Assembly (NCBI RefSeq): GCF_047948215.1 | Contig: NC_134456.1 | Span: forward strand, 56,809,959-56,873,958 | Length of the DNA stretch: 64,000 nt | Direction of reading: 5' to 3' | Source: Lycorma delicatula | Lineage: Eukaryota; Arthropoda; Insecta; Hemiptera; Fulgoridae | Part shown: positions 35,192 to 47,448 of the stretch, one piece after another | Layout: each line of letters opens with the position of its first letter | How positions within the stretch are numbered: the first letter of the stretch is position 1 | Program-made: the position numbers and the translations under genes | Notes under the pieces: generated by a model | Database searches by the model: none | Told to the model about the DNA's origin: nothing | What the model saw: only the letters and a program-made list of their open reading frames with translations

Positions 35192-37022
35192 TATTATTTA
35201 AGTTAAGGTATATAAATATAATAAATAAATGGCAATATGCTAAAATTATTTTTTAGCGGGACAGGAAGTTGATTGAAAAAAGCTGTATCCTATAACACTT
35301 TTCAATTAAAATGAGTGATCATTCCATTTAAGAATTTTAGAAGGTCTATACATCTCATTCAAACGATCTTCCATTAGAAACAATCTGATTTAAGCATTAA
35401 ACTTGAACAATAAAGAAAATCAGTTAAAAGTGAAGAATCGTGTTAAAAATAAATTATATCATTTAAGATTCATAAACTTGATAAACTACTGTAAAGAAAA
35501 AGTAGAACTTTAAAAAGATAAAGTAGACGTATGGAAACTTATTAAAATGTTTATAAATCACAATACTGATGAAATAAATATTTCAAAAAATTAATATTTA
35601 TTAACACAGTTTCAAAACTACGGTTTTATAACAATATAACGTACGCAAGAAAGGGAAATCGAATAAATTCAAGAGATAAAATAAAAATTTTAACTTACTT
35701 AAACTGATAATACAGAATACATTTCTGAAACTATATGCCAGTATTTTAATTTTTCATCACTTCATTAAATAATTTCGATTAATTCCAATCAATGTCCGAT
35801 TTCCATTAAAATGGGTCATTTATCCTTAAAATTTAATATATCAAGAGATGTAAACTCAAAAACCATCAACTAATTGTAATTATCTCTTATTTACTAAATA
35901 TTGTTTAGATAATCCAGAACACGTATATACAGATAACACTCAAAGTAAAAATTGCCGTCTCAAATTATAAAAATCATACAACAAACAAAATTTTATGGAT
36001 AAAATATTAAAATCAATACAAATTTAGTTCAAAGATATCTGCGTTTCTTATGTTATAATCGTATACTTAATATCTTCGTTATGTACGTCATAATTACATT
36101 ATAATATTTTTAAAAGATCGACAAGAGTTGCAGAACTTTTCCCGGCTTCGCCGAAAAAGTTAAACAATTCTGACTATTAGGCACTTCAAATACCAATGTA
36201 ACATTAATACTCTTCAGCTGACACGAAAGGATCTGTAAGTGGAGTATTTATTCTAAAGCTAATTAGTACAAAAAAGTGACAAAGTGAGTCAAGAAACTAC
36301 AAAAAAAAAACTTTTTTTGCTCCCCCCGCTTTGTAGGTGTTTGAATAAACCATACCCCCTCAGAAAAATCTAAGATACAAGTAGGAGCACTGAACAATCA
36401 ACAGAACTTTGAGATACTTGAGGTCCACAAGATATATCTCCCTGTGCCTGTGCTCTGACCGATTGTGACCAAAATTAAACGGCATCAATGCTTCGTATAT
36501 TGAAATTACCATGACAGATTTAATCTAAATCAGTCCATTCAGTCTGGAGATATCAAGCGCGAAGAACAGACCAACAAATTCATACGTGCTTACGTACAAT
36601 ACACACTTCGGGAATCTTTCAGTGCTAAGATGGTTTTTCTTTTCTTTTTTTTGTAGATAGTATTATGAAACTATGAAGATCTGCAAAAACTTCGACATGT
36701 GAAATTTACCCCGAATAGCCCGAATTTACCCCCATAATTTCCCTTATACAGAATACTTATAGCAATGCAATATAACTCTGTAGCCGGGAAATTATAAAAA
36801 AAAATTAAACAGCATGAATCATGATTCAAAAAGACGTAGAAAATATAAAAACGTAGGCTGTATTTAAATGGACAAAAATAATAACGCTCTTGTTAATAAA
36901 GGTATTAGTTTTTTTCAGTACACCGGCTAGAATAACACTTAGCACAAACTTGACTGTTATTGTATCACAGTAAACAATCCTTTTTTTAATAGAGTGAAAA
37001 ATATGTCAAAGTACTCTGTATG
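35192..37022. other. AT-rich DNA with small repeats
   Basis: No gene seen. A small GC hairpin sits at 36137-36167 (AACTTTT/AAAAGTT arms around CCCGGCTTCGCCG). Its word CCCGGCTT also occurs near 30556. A block near 36690-36710 is an inverted relative of one near 29454. 36300-36760 may be one old repeat. Confidence 0.35.
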
Positions 37023-37212
37023 TTAATAATTATTAACCTCTAATTTTAAAAAAACTTTTACGATAAATAATAACAATACAAAAAAATTATGAAAAGAATA
37101 GAAGTTATTAATGAAATAAAATTTTAGGTACTTTTCATCTTAAAAAAGTGGGTTTATGTAATTTAATAGGCGTAAAAGGAAGTCATGTGGTGTCCACATC
37201 AGATTTTTTTTT
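37023..37212 (+). repeat. Second copy of the 19-kb dispersed repeat (end part)
   Basis: It parallels 19571-19766, including TTTTACGATAAATAATAACA, GAAGTTATTAATGAAATAAA and GGAAGTCATGTGGTGTCCAC. It ends in the same T-run. Confidence 0.7.
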
Positions 37213-37318
37213 AAATGTTCCTTGAAAAGTAACTACAAATCATGAAAAGTATCCTATCACGATTAGAGTTGCGTGCCTGCGCCGCACATTCTTAAACAAA
37301 CAAAAATGCCTAAAACGC

Positions 37319-37324
<6 letters not shown>

Positions 37325-37360
<36 letters not shown>
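37325..37360. repeat. (TA)n microsatellite
   Basis: About 18 TA units. A chance open frame crosses this run and is not a gene. Confidence 0.9.
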
Positions 37361-37362
<2 letters not shown>

Positions 37363-40005
37363 AATTTTCAAATATATATCTATATATACATTAAAAGGAT
37401 TTTATATAGAAGCAGAAAGAAAAAATTTACCGTAATGGCTCACTTTATCGTTAGAATAAATGGACTATTGCAACTCGCTTACAATGAGCTAATGTAGATT
37501 ACTGCAATGCGGTAAACAGTTATCTGCATGCAATAACATATTAATAAATTTTTCATCATCAATTACCTTTAATTATTGAATCTTTTGCGAAAAAAGCGTA
37601 CATTATTCAGTGCTCATATCATAGAAATAGGAGTACGCTTATTAAAAAAAATATTTACAATAGATTTTTTATCAACAATTTTTTCTGGTAACATTGGAGG
37701 TAGTAAGGGACTACAACTGGACGGTGGTTGGTGGGCTTTCTCACAGTAATAAATATTGATACGCACGGAATAAATATTATATAAAATATAATTTCTACTA
37801 AATTTTACACCGCACGGTTAAGAAAACCGTCAAATTACGTTTTCGTTTCAAATTTTTTTTCCACAGTATAGCATCCTTAAAAGTCAAAAAGACCTTTTCA
37901 GTGCTAACTGATCTTATATGGATCTTTCAACTCCAGGTGTTGCTTTAGTAGTGCCCGTCTTAAAATGTTTAAGAAACTTCCTCGATATTAAATTGAATAA
38001 TTTATTTTGTATATTTTACTATTTTTTTAATAAGTCCAAAATATTTTTTTTGTTTGGTTAATTTTTTTTAACAAGTTTAGTATGTATGTAAATTTCATTA
38101 TTTTCAGTTTTTGAGATATTGGTTTTTATGAACTATGTGCAAAAGTTGCGTATCGTAATTATTTTATCTATTGAGTGATTATTTATCGTAATGTGTATCT
38201 TAGTTCTGCATTTACGAAATGAGTTTCAAACTTTGATTATGTTGTGTGTAAAGTGTGTAATATTTTTACACGTTTGTATCTTTGAGTAAATGCGTGTAAC
38301 TTTAAAATAAATTATTTATAATTTTTAATACTTAAAAAAAATTATTATCACGTTTCAACGTGATTAATAAAATATGTTAAAATAAGAATACATTTAAACC
38401 ATCGATTAGATTAATCTCCCTTTTGCAAGTTTTTAAAAAGTCTGTGCCCTGATGAGCATTATGAAAGTAAACAACCGTACAAATGGAGGTGACAAGCTTA
38501 TTTATTATATAGATATTACGTTAAAAAATAACCATTTTGTCAAACTTTCTTTTGTGCATCGAGAGGCTCATAAGATTCTCATTTAGTAAAAAGGAGCAAG
38601 AAGCGAACGGACCGTTTCGACTCTAATGAGCTTTCTGCTCGTTCCAGAAGTAAAAAAACCTTTTGAAAAAGAACAATTCAAACACCACAGCATCGCTATA
38701 AAATGCAAGCGACAAGAAATGTAGGACATATTTGATAATACCGAGTTTTTAGACCATCGAGGAGGACGGAGTAAGAAATAACTCCGCCTCCAAAAAATGA
38801 TGGATAAACAAAATAGATGATCTTTTCACAAAGAGCTAACATAAAAAAACAAAAAACCTATCCATTGATTTAGGGAGTGATTCCAGGTTCCTTCTATGTA
38901 CCGGGCAACTACTCAGCCTATAACCCCGTATAAGAGATCGTAGTGTCCTCAAAGAATGGGGGCAGTGGTAAACGGTTTTCGATTACCAGCTCAAATAAAC
39001 ATGTTGTAACAAATCGATTTTTCTTAAGATATCAAAGATCTATTTGAAAACAGGCTAAGACTTTTCTTAAATAAATATCTTGATCACATAAAGAATGTTT
39101 TGGATTTAGAAAGGATCCGAAATTACCCATATTCCAGAGTGGCAGAATTAATTGGTATCCTTCCAAAATTTCTAGAGATTATCTTCTTCCAAACTCAAAT
39201 AAACAAATTTCAAAATTAGTGAACTTATGATAAAAGATCTTCTCCTCAAGAGAGGAAACACTTGATGTGTTTGTATCTGTATTCATCAGCACATACACAA
39301 TAATTGAAAAATGAAATATTGTACCCAGAATAACGTTTTATAAAATGCCATAACCACAACTGTTTAAGTACAATAGAGCTTTTAAAATATATTCTCACTT
39401 ATACCGCCCAGAAAAATAAATTCTTTAAAATTAAAAAATTGATAACATTTTTAAAAATGAAAAAAATTTGAACCTGTATTTTTTAACATTTAAAATCAAG
39501 AATCTGAATAAAATTCCGTACTTTTTATCTCTACTTTTTAATAATAGATTCTTCTATTCTATTTTTAATTGATTGCTGAATTAGTTAATTAAAATATAGG
39601 GAATTTCACTATACAGTTTGCCAAAGGAGTGTTAAAGGAAAATAATTTTGAAAGACAGTGGATGACTCGCATAATTATTAATAAAGCCTATGTAATTCAA
39701 GAAAAAAACTTTTAATCTGCGGAAGAAATATAGCAAATCGCTCCAATATTTTATCGAGATAACTAAGGACAAACAAACTCTACTAAATGAATTAACGGAA
39801 ATCTTATTCATTTCCGTTCATTCACTAAAAAAGAGATAGAATAATATCACGGTAAGCCACCACCGCTGTTACCAAAAAGAGAAACAATTATTTAGAACTG
39901 GTTGCAAAAATCGGTTGGTGATGTGCTTCGTGAAATAAATTATTATATATAAGGAGATCTGATATGAAAGATAAAATGCAAATAAATATATGAAAAAATA
40001 TACGT
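37361..40005. other. AT-rich DNA, no gene seen
   Basis: About 2.6 kb without a recognisable gene, RNA or transposon. Short open frames are not coding in character. Confidence 0.45.
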
Positions 40006-40131
40006 CAAAATATTACTCTTAGATCTTGCACTTACGTAGAACAAAATACTACTCTTAGCTCTTGCACTTACGTAGAAATCAACAGTTGATTTTTAAAACA
40101 ATTTGATTTTGTAAATCAACAGTTGATTTTT
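40006..40131. repeat. 36-bp tandem duplication followed by a repeated palindrome
   Basis: 40006-40041 and 40042-40077 are adjacent copies differing at 2 of 36 positions; both contain CTCTTGCACTTACGTAGAA or its one-base variant. Directly after, AAATCAACAGTTGATTTTT appears twice (40076-40094 and 40113-40131), and each copy is a palindrome with a 1-nt centre. Confidence 0.85.
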
Positions 40132-42379
40132 GCATTATTTAGATTCAGAGTACTAGCTGTTCTTTTACAAGTAACAAATAAAATGATCGGATAAGGGTTT
40201 CAGATAAAATTAACTTCAGGTAGCAAATGAAGTCAAGCTAAACGATAAATTATATAGTTAAAGGTTCGACAGTTAACAACTTCAATACATTTGACTATAT
40301 ATCCTCTTATTCAACATTTCACAGTTACTGTATGAACACTAAATCATAAACAAAAAAAAAATGTAGATAAAGAAATAATTGTATATACTAAAAAAACTAC
40401 AGTTGTTACTACTGACTGTATATGATATAGCTAAAAATAAAAACAAAAATAGGATAAATGTTATTAAAAAATCCTTTACTTGACGATTCTAACAGGCAGG
40501 CTTTTACTGTCCTTGGTGTGTAGACCGAAGAAGTAAAGGTATTTTAGTCACGTAGCATCCCCATTTATGTTTTGCCAGTCCATTTGTCATGGCATCTGCT
40601 GTCCCCCTCCCCCCAATAAGCTGGCGCATGATGGATTGCCCATAAAGAACTTGATCACAGCGACGAACAGAGTAAAACACGCGTGCTCACGCACATGCAC
40701 GTACCTACCTTTAACCACATCGCTACTCGTACAAAAACCTCCTTCTACCACGAAAATTTGTAGTTTTTTAATTGAAGTTAAAACTTAGTCGTATATAAAA
40801 CGTACGAGCGAATGGCTATAAAAATGTGTGCAATACACAAAATATGTACAATCAACTATTAGAAATAAAACAGGATTTTTTAAAAAGAGGAACAAATTGT
40901 CCTCTTTTATTAAGGAAAAGAAAAGAAAAATTCAACATATTTTGAAACGATAAATTTAGTTATCGATTGAAATCCTTCAATTAGAATTTCAATACTTATT
41001 AAATACAATATTAATTTTATAACGATAATACAATTGTATTACCAAAAAAAGCGGATGACTATAAAATGTGATTTCGAATTACCGGTTCAAGAAGTTAACT
41101 TAAGCACGAGTAAGAATTTTATTACTTTTACATCCCGTTTAAATTGTTCATTAGATCAGTTTAAAAGTACGTTAAACAATTAATTGTCCTTTGGAACAAC
41201 AGAAAAAACTAATTTTGTTTCTATATTATTAAAATCTTTGAACTTAAATCATTTATAGTACCTAAAGCCGAAGAGGTCCTTAGCATCTACTTGGTATTAA
41301 TACAACAGCACAGAACTCCAGTATTTAAATTGGAGAATCTATGAACAAGAAGCGATCTTGATTTTATAAATATGCAATCCAAAATTAGGAACTTGATAAA
41401 GATATGTTAGGTGAAAGACTTTCTCAGCGATTGTTAACAAACAGCTGGAAACAGTTAGATAAATGTCACAAATTCATAGAAATGTAAAAAATTATAACAG
41501 AAATTAGAATTTTGCTATTAATGGCAAATTCCGTAACACAAAACCGTACGCTAAATTTAAAAACATCTAAAGTATTGAACGCATATTTAAGGTTAAATAA
41601 TTATTTCTTTTAATATTTTAATGCGATTATAAAAGTGTAAAATATGAAAGGAGAAACTTCTATTCTCTTCAAGTTCGGCAACATATAGACTAGAAAGCAA
41701 ACTAAGGTGTTAGGCAGGGAATGGTAAGCTATTTGTTGACAAAGCCGGGTAATTCCTGAACACGGGAACTTTATTCTGCTTCTTTCAGGTTTTTCACCCC
41801 TCAACCCACACCACTCTTTATGATCTGATGGTTAAGTATGCCGCAGTAGTCACGTCCTTCTTCGTAAAGAAAACTTCATCCTTCGACTTACTTCTTCGCT
41901 ACTGTTCTAACGCCGACAACACCGCCGCACATCCCGATAAAACTGAAAACATTTTCCAATATATACGTACGGTATGTGTACGTACACACTTTACAGTACT
42001 TCTATGAGTAATTCTTACTGCTGCGTAATTGACAAATATAAAACTTTAAATAAACAATTTTTATTCTTTTAAAACTAGTTAAAATAAAAAATTATAGACA
42101 CGAATAATCAATGACAAATTTTACAGCTTAAAATTTAATTTTTTTTTTCAGTTTTAGTTTTATTTTACAAAAAAGCCACTTTAATGAAGTAACTGCAATT
42201 AATGAATACGGAAGGATTGTTGTAAAAATATGATTTCAAGCGTTTTTAATGGCAACATTACCGGCTTCAAACGTAATTTCTGTATAAAAAAGATTTAATT
42301 TACATGAATAATTAAATCGTAGAAGTCTTAACAATAAAATTTTTTATTATTAAGAAGTCAGATTTAAATTATGTATTTA
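40132..42379. other. AT-rich DNA, no gene seen
   Basis: No recognised gene or repeat. 40560-40760 and 41780-41990 are somewhat richer in C but carry no motif I can name. Confidence 0.45.
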
Positions 42380-43977
42380 AGTTTTTTTTAGTCTTCAATA
42401 ATTTGACTGGTTTGATGCAGCTCTCCAAGATTCCTTATCTAGTATCAGTCGTTCCATTTCGGTACATCCCTAACAAATTGTTTTACATTTCCAAACGTTG
42501 CCTGCCTGCATAATTTGTTCAATCTACCTTTCCCTCCAATATCAGAGCGACTATCCTACGATGCCTTAATATGTCGCCTATAGTTCTAATTATTTTTTTC
42601 TAAATGCTTCTATCTTCATCAATTTGCCGCAACACCTCTTCATTTGTCACTTTATCCACCCATCTGATTTTTAACATTTTCCTATAGCATCACATTACAA
42701 AAGCTTCTAATATTTTCTTCTCCGGTACTCCCGATCGTTCAAGTTTCACTTTCATATAAAGCTACGCTCCAAACATATACTTTCAAAAATGTTTTCCTGA
42801 CGTTTAAATTAGTCTTTAATGTAAGCAAATTACATTTCTGATCGAAAGCTTGTTTCGTTCGTGCTAGTCGGCATTTTATATCAGTTCTGTTTCGTCCATC
42901 TTTAGTAATTCTACTTCCCAAGTAACAGAATTCTCTTACCTCCATAATCTTTTCTCTTCCTATATTTTTTATATTCAATGGTCCATCTACAATATTTTTA
43001 CTGCATTTCATTACGTTTGTTTTGTTCTTGTTTATTTTCATGCGGTAGTTCTTGCGTAGGACTTCATCCATGTCATTCATTGTTTCTTCTAAATTTTTTT
43101 TACTCTCGGCTGGAATTACTATATCATCAGCAAATCGTAGCATCTTTACCTTTTCACCTTGCACTGTTACTTCGGATCTAAATTGTTCTTTAGCATCATT
43201 AACTGCTAGTTCTATGAAAAAATTAAAAAGTAACGGGGATAGGGAACATCTTTGTCTGACGCCCTTTTTTATTACGGCTTCTTTCTTATTTTCTTCGTTT
43301 ACTACTGTTGCAATTTGGTTTCTGTAAATGTTAGCAGTTGTTCTTTTATCTCTATACTTTAAACCTAAATTTTTTAAAATGATTAACATTTTATTCGAGT
43401 CTATGTTATCAAATGCCTTTTCTAAGCCTACAAATGCAATGTATGTTGGTTTGTTTTTCTTTAATTTTCTTTCTACTATTAATCTCAGCGCTAAAATTGC
43501 TTCCCCTGTCACTATACTTCCCCTGAAACCAAAGTAGTCTTCTCCTAACATTTCTTCTACTCTCCTCTCAATTCTTCTGTACAGAATTGTAGTTAAAAGT
43601 TTTGATGTGCGAGTTGTAAAGCTATTTGTTCTGTATTCTTCACATTTATCTGCAACTGCTTCTTTCGTATCATGATAACTATCTTTTTGAAGTCTAACGG
43701 AACTTCCCCTTTTTCGTAAATACTACACACTAGTTGGTATAATTTATCTATAGCTACCTCATTTGCACTGAGCAGTAATTCTGCAGGTATCCCGTCTATC
43801 CCAGGAGCCTTTCTGCCATTCAAATCTTTTAATGCTGTACTAAATTCAGATCTCAGCATTGTATTTCCCATTTCATCCACTTCTTCCTCTATACCACCAG
43901 TTTCTAATTAATTTCCTCCGTATAACTCTTCAATATATTCCACCTATCGACCTTTTCTTTCGTATTATAAATTCCTT
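42380..43977 (-). mobile_element. 5'-truncated LINE (non-LTR retrotransposon)
   Basis: The element lies on the minus strand. Its 3' end is an A-tail, seen as T's at 42384-42391, just after TTATTGAAGAC. The coding part runs upward to the reverse transcriptase fingers near 43930. The endonuclease is missing. The 5' break abuts an unrelated short repeat at 43978. No target duplication was found. The clade cannot be fixed by eye. Confidence 0.85.
42490..43935 (-). pseudogene. LINE reverse transcriptase, inactivated
   Basis: Read on the minus strand, the relic begins near 43935 with WKEYIEELYGGN-like sequence. It continues with DLNGRKAPGIDGIPAELL (fingers), EKGEVPLDFKKIVI, then a frameshift near 43600. 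The long frame 43551-42739 gives EDYFGFRGSIVTGEAILALR. Motif A follows as AFVGLEKAFDN, where the catalytic Asp (FVDLEKAFD) is Gly at 43426-43428. Motif B is KKGVRQRCSLSPLLFN and motif C is MLRFADDIV, intact, with both Asp at 43123-43128. VREFCYLGSRITKDGR and LLKVYVWSVALY-like thumb sequence follow. Downstream EEVLRQIDEDRS (about 42640-42610) continues the C-terminus in other frames. One lost catalytic residue plus shifts means no activity. The copy looks younger than the LINE at 46-47 kb. Confidence 0.9.
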
Positions 43978-44095
43978 AGTCTGGCTCTCAACAGATACCT
44001 CTGCGATATGGTTGCACCTTCGGTGCAGCTGCTCTGTATCACTGAGCACTCAAGCTCCCTTACCATCGGCAAGATCTCATGATTATTTAAAATAA
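43978..44095. repeat. Short repeat-like segment at the LINE's 5' break
   Basis: A roughly 115-bp G+C-richer block beginning TCTGGCTCTCAACAGATACC interrupts the LINE upstream side. It contains a small hairpin (TGCACC TTC GGTGCA, 44017-44031). It may be a separate dispersed repeat; only one copy is in the window. Confidence 0.35.
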
Positions 44096-44759
44096 TATAA
44101 CTTTTATAATGATTATAAAATAACATAAAATATGTTATTTAAAATAACAACTAATTTTATATCATTTATTTAAAATTAATGGACGTGTACTACATATCTT
44201 GATGTACTTGTGCTTCATAAAACTAAAGCATTGGGAAAATTAACAAAGAAACAACAATAACATTATTAGCAAACTACCAGTACCATAATTTGTAATTATG
44301 TTATAGTAAATTGTCACTAAAAACAAATACTTATTAGTATCCCATAATCAATTCAGCCAAAATTAGTACAGTAAACTCACAGTGATTACTTAGAACCTGT
44401 AGACTACACAATAGTAACAATAACCTAACCTCTTACGTTTTCCTTGTTCATTAAAAGAAAGAAATAAATATAATTTTAGAGGAAATTTATAAAATTATAC
44501 ATTGATGAATAAAGATATTGAAGAAAAGTATGATACACAACTTTTTAAAATACTGATGAAGCAAACCTAGTTTCAATGTGAATTCACAAAAGCAATAATC
44601 TATTTTTACACGACCGCTATAACGGATTTCTTCCCATTCAGAAGAAAAATGAAAAGAAGAATTTTTTTGTAATGCAGACAATGAATGGCACATCCAAAAG
44701 CTCTTGTTCGACCAGAAGGACCGGAAAAAATTTATACAAAAAATTTAAGGGCGCGGACA
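44096..44759. other. AT-rich DNA, no gene seen
   Basis: No gene or named repeat. Confidence 0.4.
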
Positions 44760-45420
44760 ATGAAAATTATTACGCTTCAACAATTAAACGGACGAGTCGG
44801 GTATTGGTTCTGTAGGCAGGAAGTATAAATACGGCCGGGAACCAGCAGTAGGGGAATATTTCTGCGCGGCCATGCTCAGCGCAGTCTTGATAACAAGCGT
44901 AACAGAGTAGGTTCCCATACCCGAATTCAACGCGGTTGCGGTAACAGTAAGCGTTTGGTAACATCGAGCGAGCAGTACGTCACGAGCATTACTTTGTGCA
45001 CAGTAGGAGAATACAAATAGTTGTTTGGCGAGTTATAAGTAAATAGTAATGAAAATGATAGAATTCTACTCATTGATAAAGTGTAAGGTAGTTCTATTAT
45101 AATCGGTAAAAGTATTAATATTTGCAGAAAGTGAACTGTACGAACTTAAGACTTTGTATAGTTATCTTGTTATTAATGCAATATCAGTTTCTAACAGTCA
45201 GTTTAACGATTTTTTTAGTAAATTGGATTGTATTTTGGTTTTTTATAGTTTAACTGTCATTAAACAAATCTAGCCCTTTTTGTTTGAATAACTATTTTGT
45301 ATGAAATATATATTTATTATCATTATTATTATTGTACTTAATATTTTTATTATTTATTTTGTTTATATGTATCTAGAGTAATCAAAAGAATTTATAATAA
45401 ACTTTTAGTTTCTTAGTCTC
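44760..45420 (+). promoter_or_regulatory. TATA-containing G+C-rich segment, possible solo LTR
   Basis: 44770-45000 is sharply richer in G and C than the flanks. It includes TATAAATA at 44824-44831 followed by GCCGGGAACCAGCAG. AT-rich sequence then runs to an AATAAA at about 45397. TATA box, G+C-rich start and downstream poly(A) signal are the layout of an LTR. The terminal TG...CA and target duplication were not found, and no second copy exists here, so a host promoter is an alternative. Confidence 0.35.
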
Positions 45421-45424
45421 ATCA

Positions 45425-45605
45425 ATATGCCGGTCGAACAGCGAACACGTTATACTATAATGATACATCTTGGCTTTCCATCCGGAAGGTCAGCGTTTGA
45501 ATCCCAGTCAGGCACATTTTTCATATGCTACAAAATTCCATTTCCATATCCCGTTGATAAGCTTCAAGCATATGTGGTGATAATCATCAAGCCAAAAAAG
45601 AGAGA
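45425..45605 (+). mobile_element. tRNA-derived SINE, family A
   Basis: GCGTTTGAATCCC near 45491 fits a pol III B box. It is followed by CAGTCAGGCACATTTTTCAT, the link from tRNA head to body. The body has TTCCATTTCC, AAGCTTCAAGC and GGTGATAATCATCAA and ends in an A-rich stretch. The same body blocks recur at 56010-56140. The A box region is worn. Confidence 0.65.
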
Positions 45606-45654
45606 ACAGATTGAGTTTTACAAGGCAAATAAATTTCATAATAAATACTCGATT

Positions 45655-47345
45655 TAAAGACATAAAAGAAGATTCTACAGAAGGAAATTACCTGTAAATG
45701 AAAGTACACATTAAACTGATTTTATAATGCAGAAGAGAGATTCAGAAATGTGATAAAAAGGAGTATGAGTTGCCAAGAACCACCATTGATAATGATTACA
45801 TTGTACTCCTTCCTGTTTAAAATCTGGAAAAGAGAAGCAATATGAAGTAATAATTAAAAGAGTAAAAGACATATAAAAGTAATACGGGAGTAACAGGAAG
45901 TGTTCAGGAACTAAAGAGATTGGAAATAAGAGTTGGTAAGGTGTTATTAAAAACTGGAATGGGTACTTAAATAAGGACTGCAAGGAGGAATATACCAGTC
46001 TAATAAAAAAACAAACAATCCTTCCATAGAAAATCAAGATGAATCAAAATGATGAAGTAGCAGTAATGTTAAAATTATTTTATATTCAATAAAAGACATA
46101 AAGAATGGAAAAGTAGTGGGATTGACGAACATACCAGTAAAAGTTGCTGAATGTTCAAGAGAAGAGGAAACTGTTTAATAACATCTACAACAGTGGGATT
46201 TGGCCAGAATATTTTCTTATTTAGTACAATAAAAAGGTTTACACAATAAAAACAACACAGATTGAGAGAAGGAAAAAGGATGCAACTAGGCTAATAATTT
46301 TTTAGGCTAATGGTGAACAGTATAGAAAGAGATAAAGGAATAAGTATATTTTATAGATATGGAAAAAGTACTTGATCACATCAAAATAGGATAAAATAAT
46401 AGAAATATTAAGAAGTCAAAAACTAGATTGAAAAGGTATATGATTAATTAAACGATTGAACCAGAATCAGAAAATGGCCGAGTCAATAAAGAATGCTCAA
46501 ACTCAGTAGTCTGACCCAAGAAGAGGATTAAGGCAAGGTGATTCCTATCATTAAAAGTTTACAATATTTTTGCTAAAGACATGGTCAAAAATGTTCTAGA
46601 AGATGATGAAAAAAATCAGCATTGAAAAAAAATATACTGTATTAGGTTTACAAATGACATAATTTTATAGAAGAAGAAGAAGAAGCACTTTAGATATTCT
46701 ACAAAAACAATAAACAATGTTAGAAAGACTTTAAGTAATAAAGATAGCAGACAATAAACCCAATATATGTAAAAAAAAAAGGATGAAGTGCTCAAGCAAA
46801 ATAGTACAGGTAATTACAAGTAATATCATGTAAATAGAACATTTCAAAAATAAAAATAAAATCAAGAATAAAAGTGGCTTAGGATTTAAGTGGCTTAACA
46901 TTTAACTGTAAGAAACAATTATTTAGTAAGGTGGAGTTAAAATTGTCAAAGAATTTCTTGTGAATATTATGTTTGTAACATACTTATGTTTGGATGTGAA
47001 ATATGGATACTTAGAAAAAAGGAAAAATGAAGATTGGAGGCACTTTTAGTGAGAGCACGGAGAAAATTAAATGGACATACTGAGCGAATATGAAGAAGTA
47101 ATAAGGAAAGTGAATGAAAAAAAACTAAATGGTTAGAGTTCATTATGAGAAGAGAATGACTGATTAAAACAACGTTAGATCAACAGAAGGTGCTAAAAAG
47201 AGTATTAATTAATCACACATGAACTAAAAGGTAACAGAAACTTAGTTAAAGTTTAGGTAAGTATTCACTTAGCTAAAATAAAGGCGTAGGAAGATGGAAA
47301 TGGTACAAGAGCCCTGTCTCAAGGCATACAATGATGATGAAAATA
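45655..47345 (+). pseudogene. Heavily decayed LINE reverse transcriptase
   Basis: A plus-strand LINE fossil with stops every few codons. Pieces in order are: AIKDIKNGKVVGLTNIPVKV (about 46097-46157, fingers), IYNSGIWPEYF (about 46188), FIDMEKVLDHIK (about 46350, motif A with its Asp kept), RRGLRQGDS (about 46514, motif B), IRFTNDIIL (about 46645, motif C, FADD become FTND), MFGCEIWILRKKEKRLEALL-like sequence near 46990 (thumb), and KKTKWLEFIMRRE (about 47117-47157, C-terminus). The 3' end near 47340 has the PCLKAYNDDE style. 45655-46060 is probably its upstream part, with little certainty. Much older than the 43-kb LINE. Confidence 0.75.
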
Positions 47346-47412
47346 TGTGTGTGCCACGTACACATACGTGTATTTCACACACACGCACGTGCGGACGGAC
47401 CCACAGACATAC

Positions 47413-47448
<36 letters not shown>

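Noticed and set aside
37273..37497. Open frame with an IYIYIY repeat
   Set aside because: It translates a (TA)n microsatellite.
40006..40131. CRISPR-like array
   Set aside because: Only two tandem units without spacers, in what appears to be an animal genome.
42739..43551. Intact host-like reverse transcriptase or active LINE
   Set aside because: Motif A lacks its catalytic Asp, the frame shifts upstream, and the endonuclease is missing.
45711..46037. 108-codon minus-strand open frame
   Set aside because: Hydrophobic, low-complexity, and antisense to probable LINE remains. No domain.
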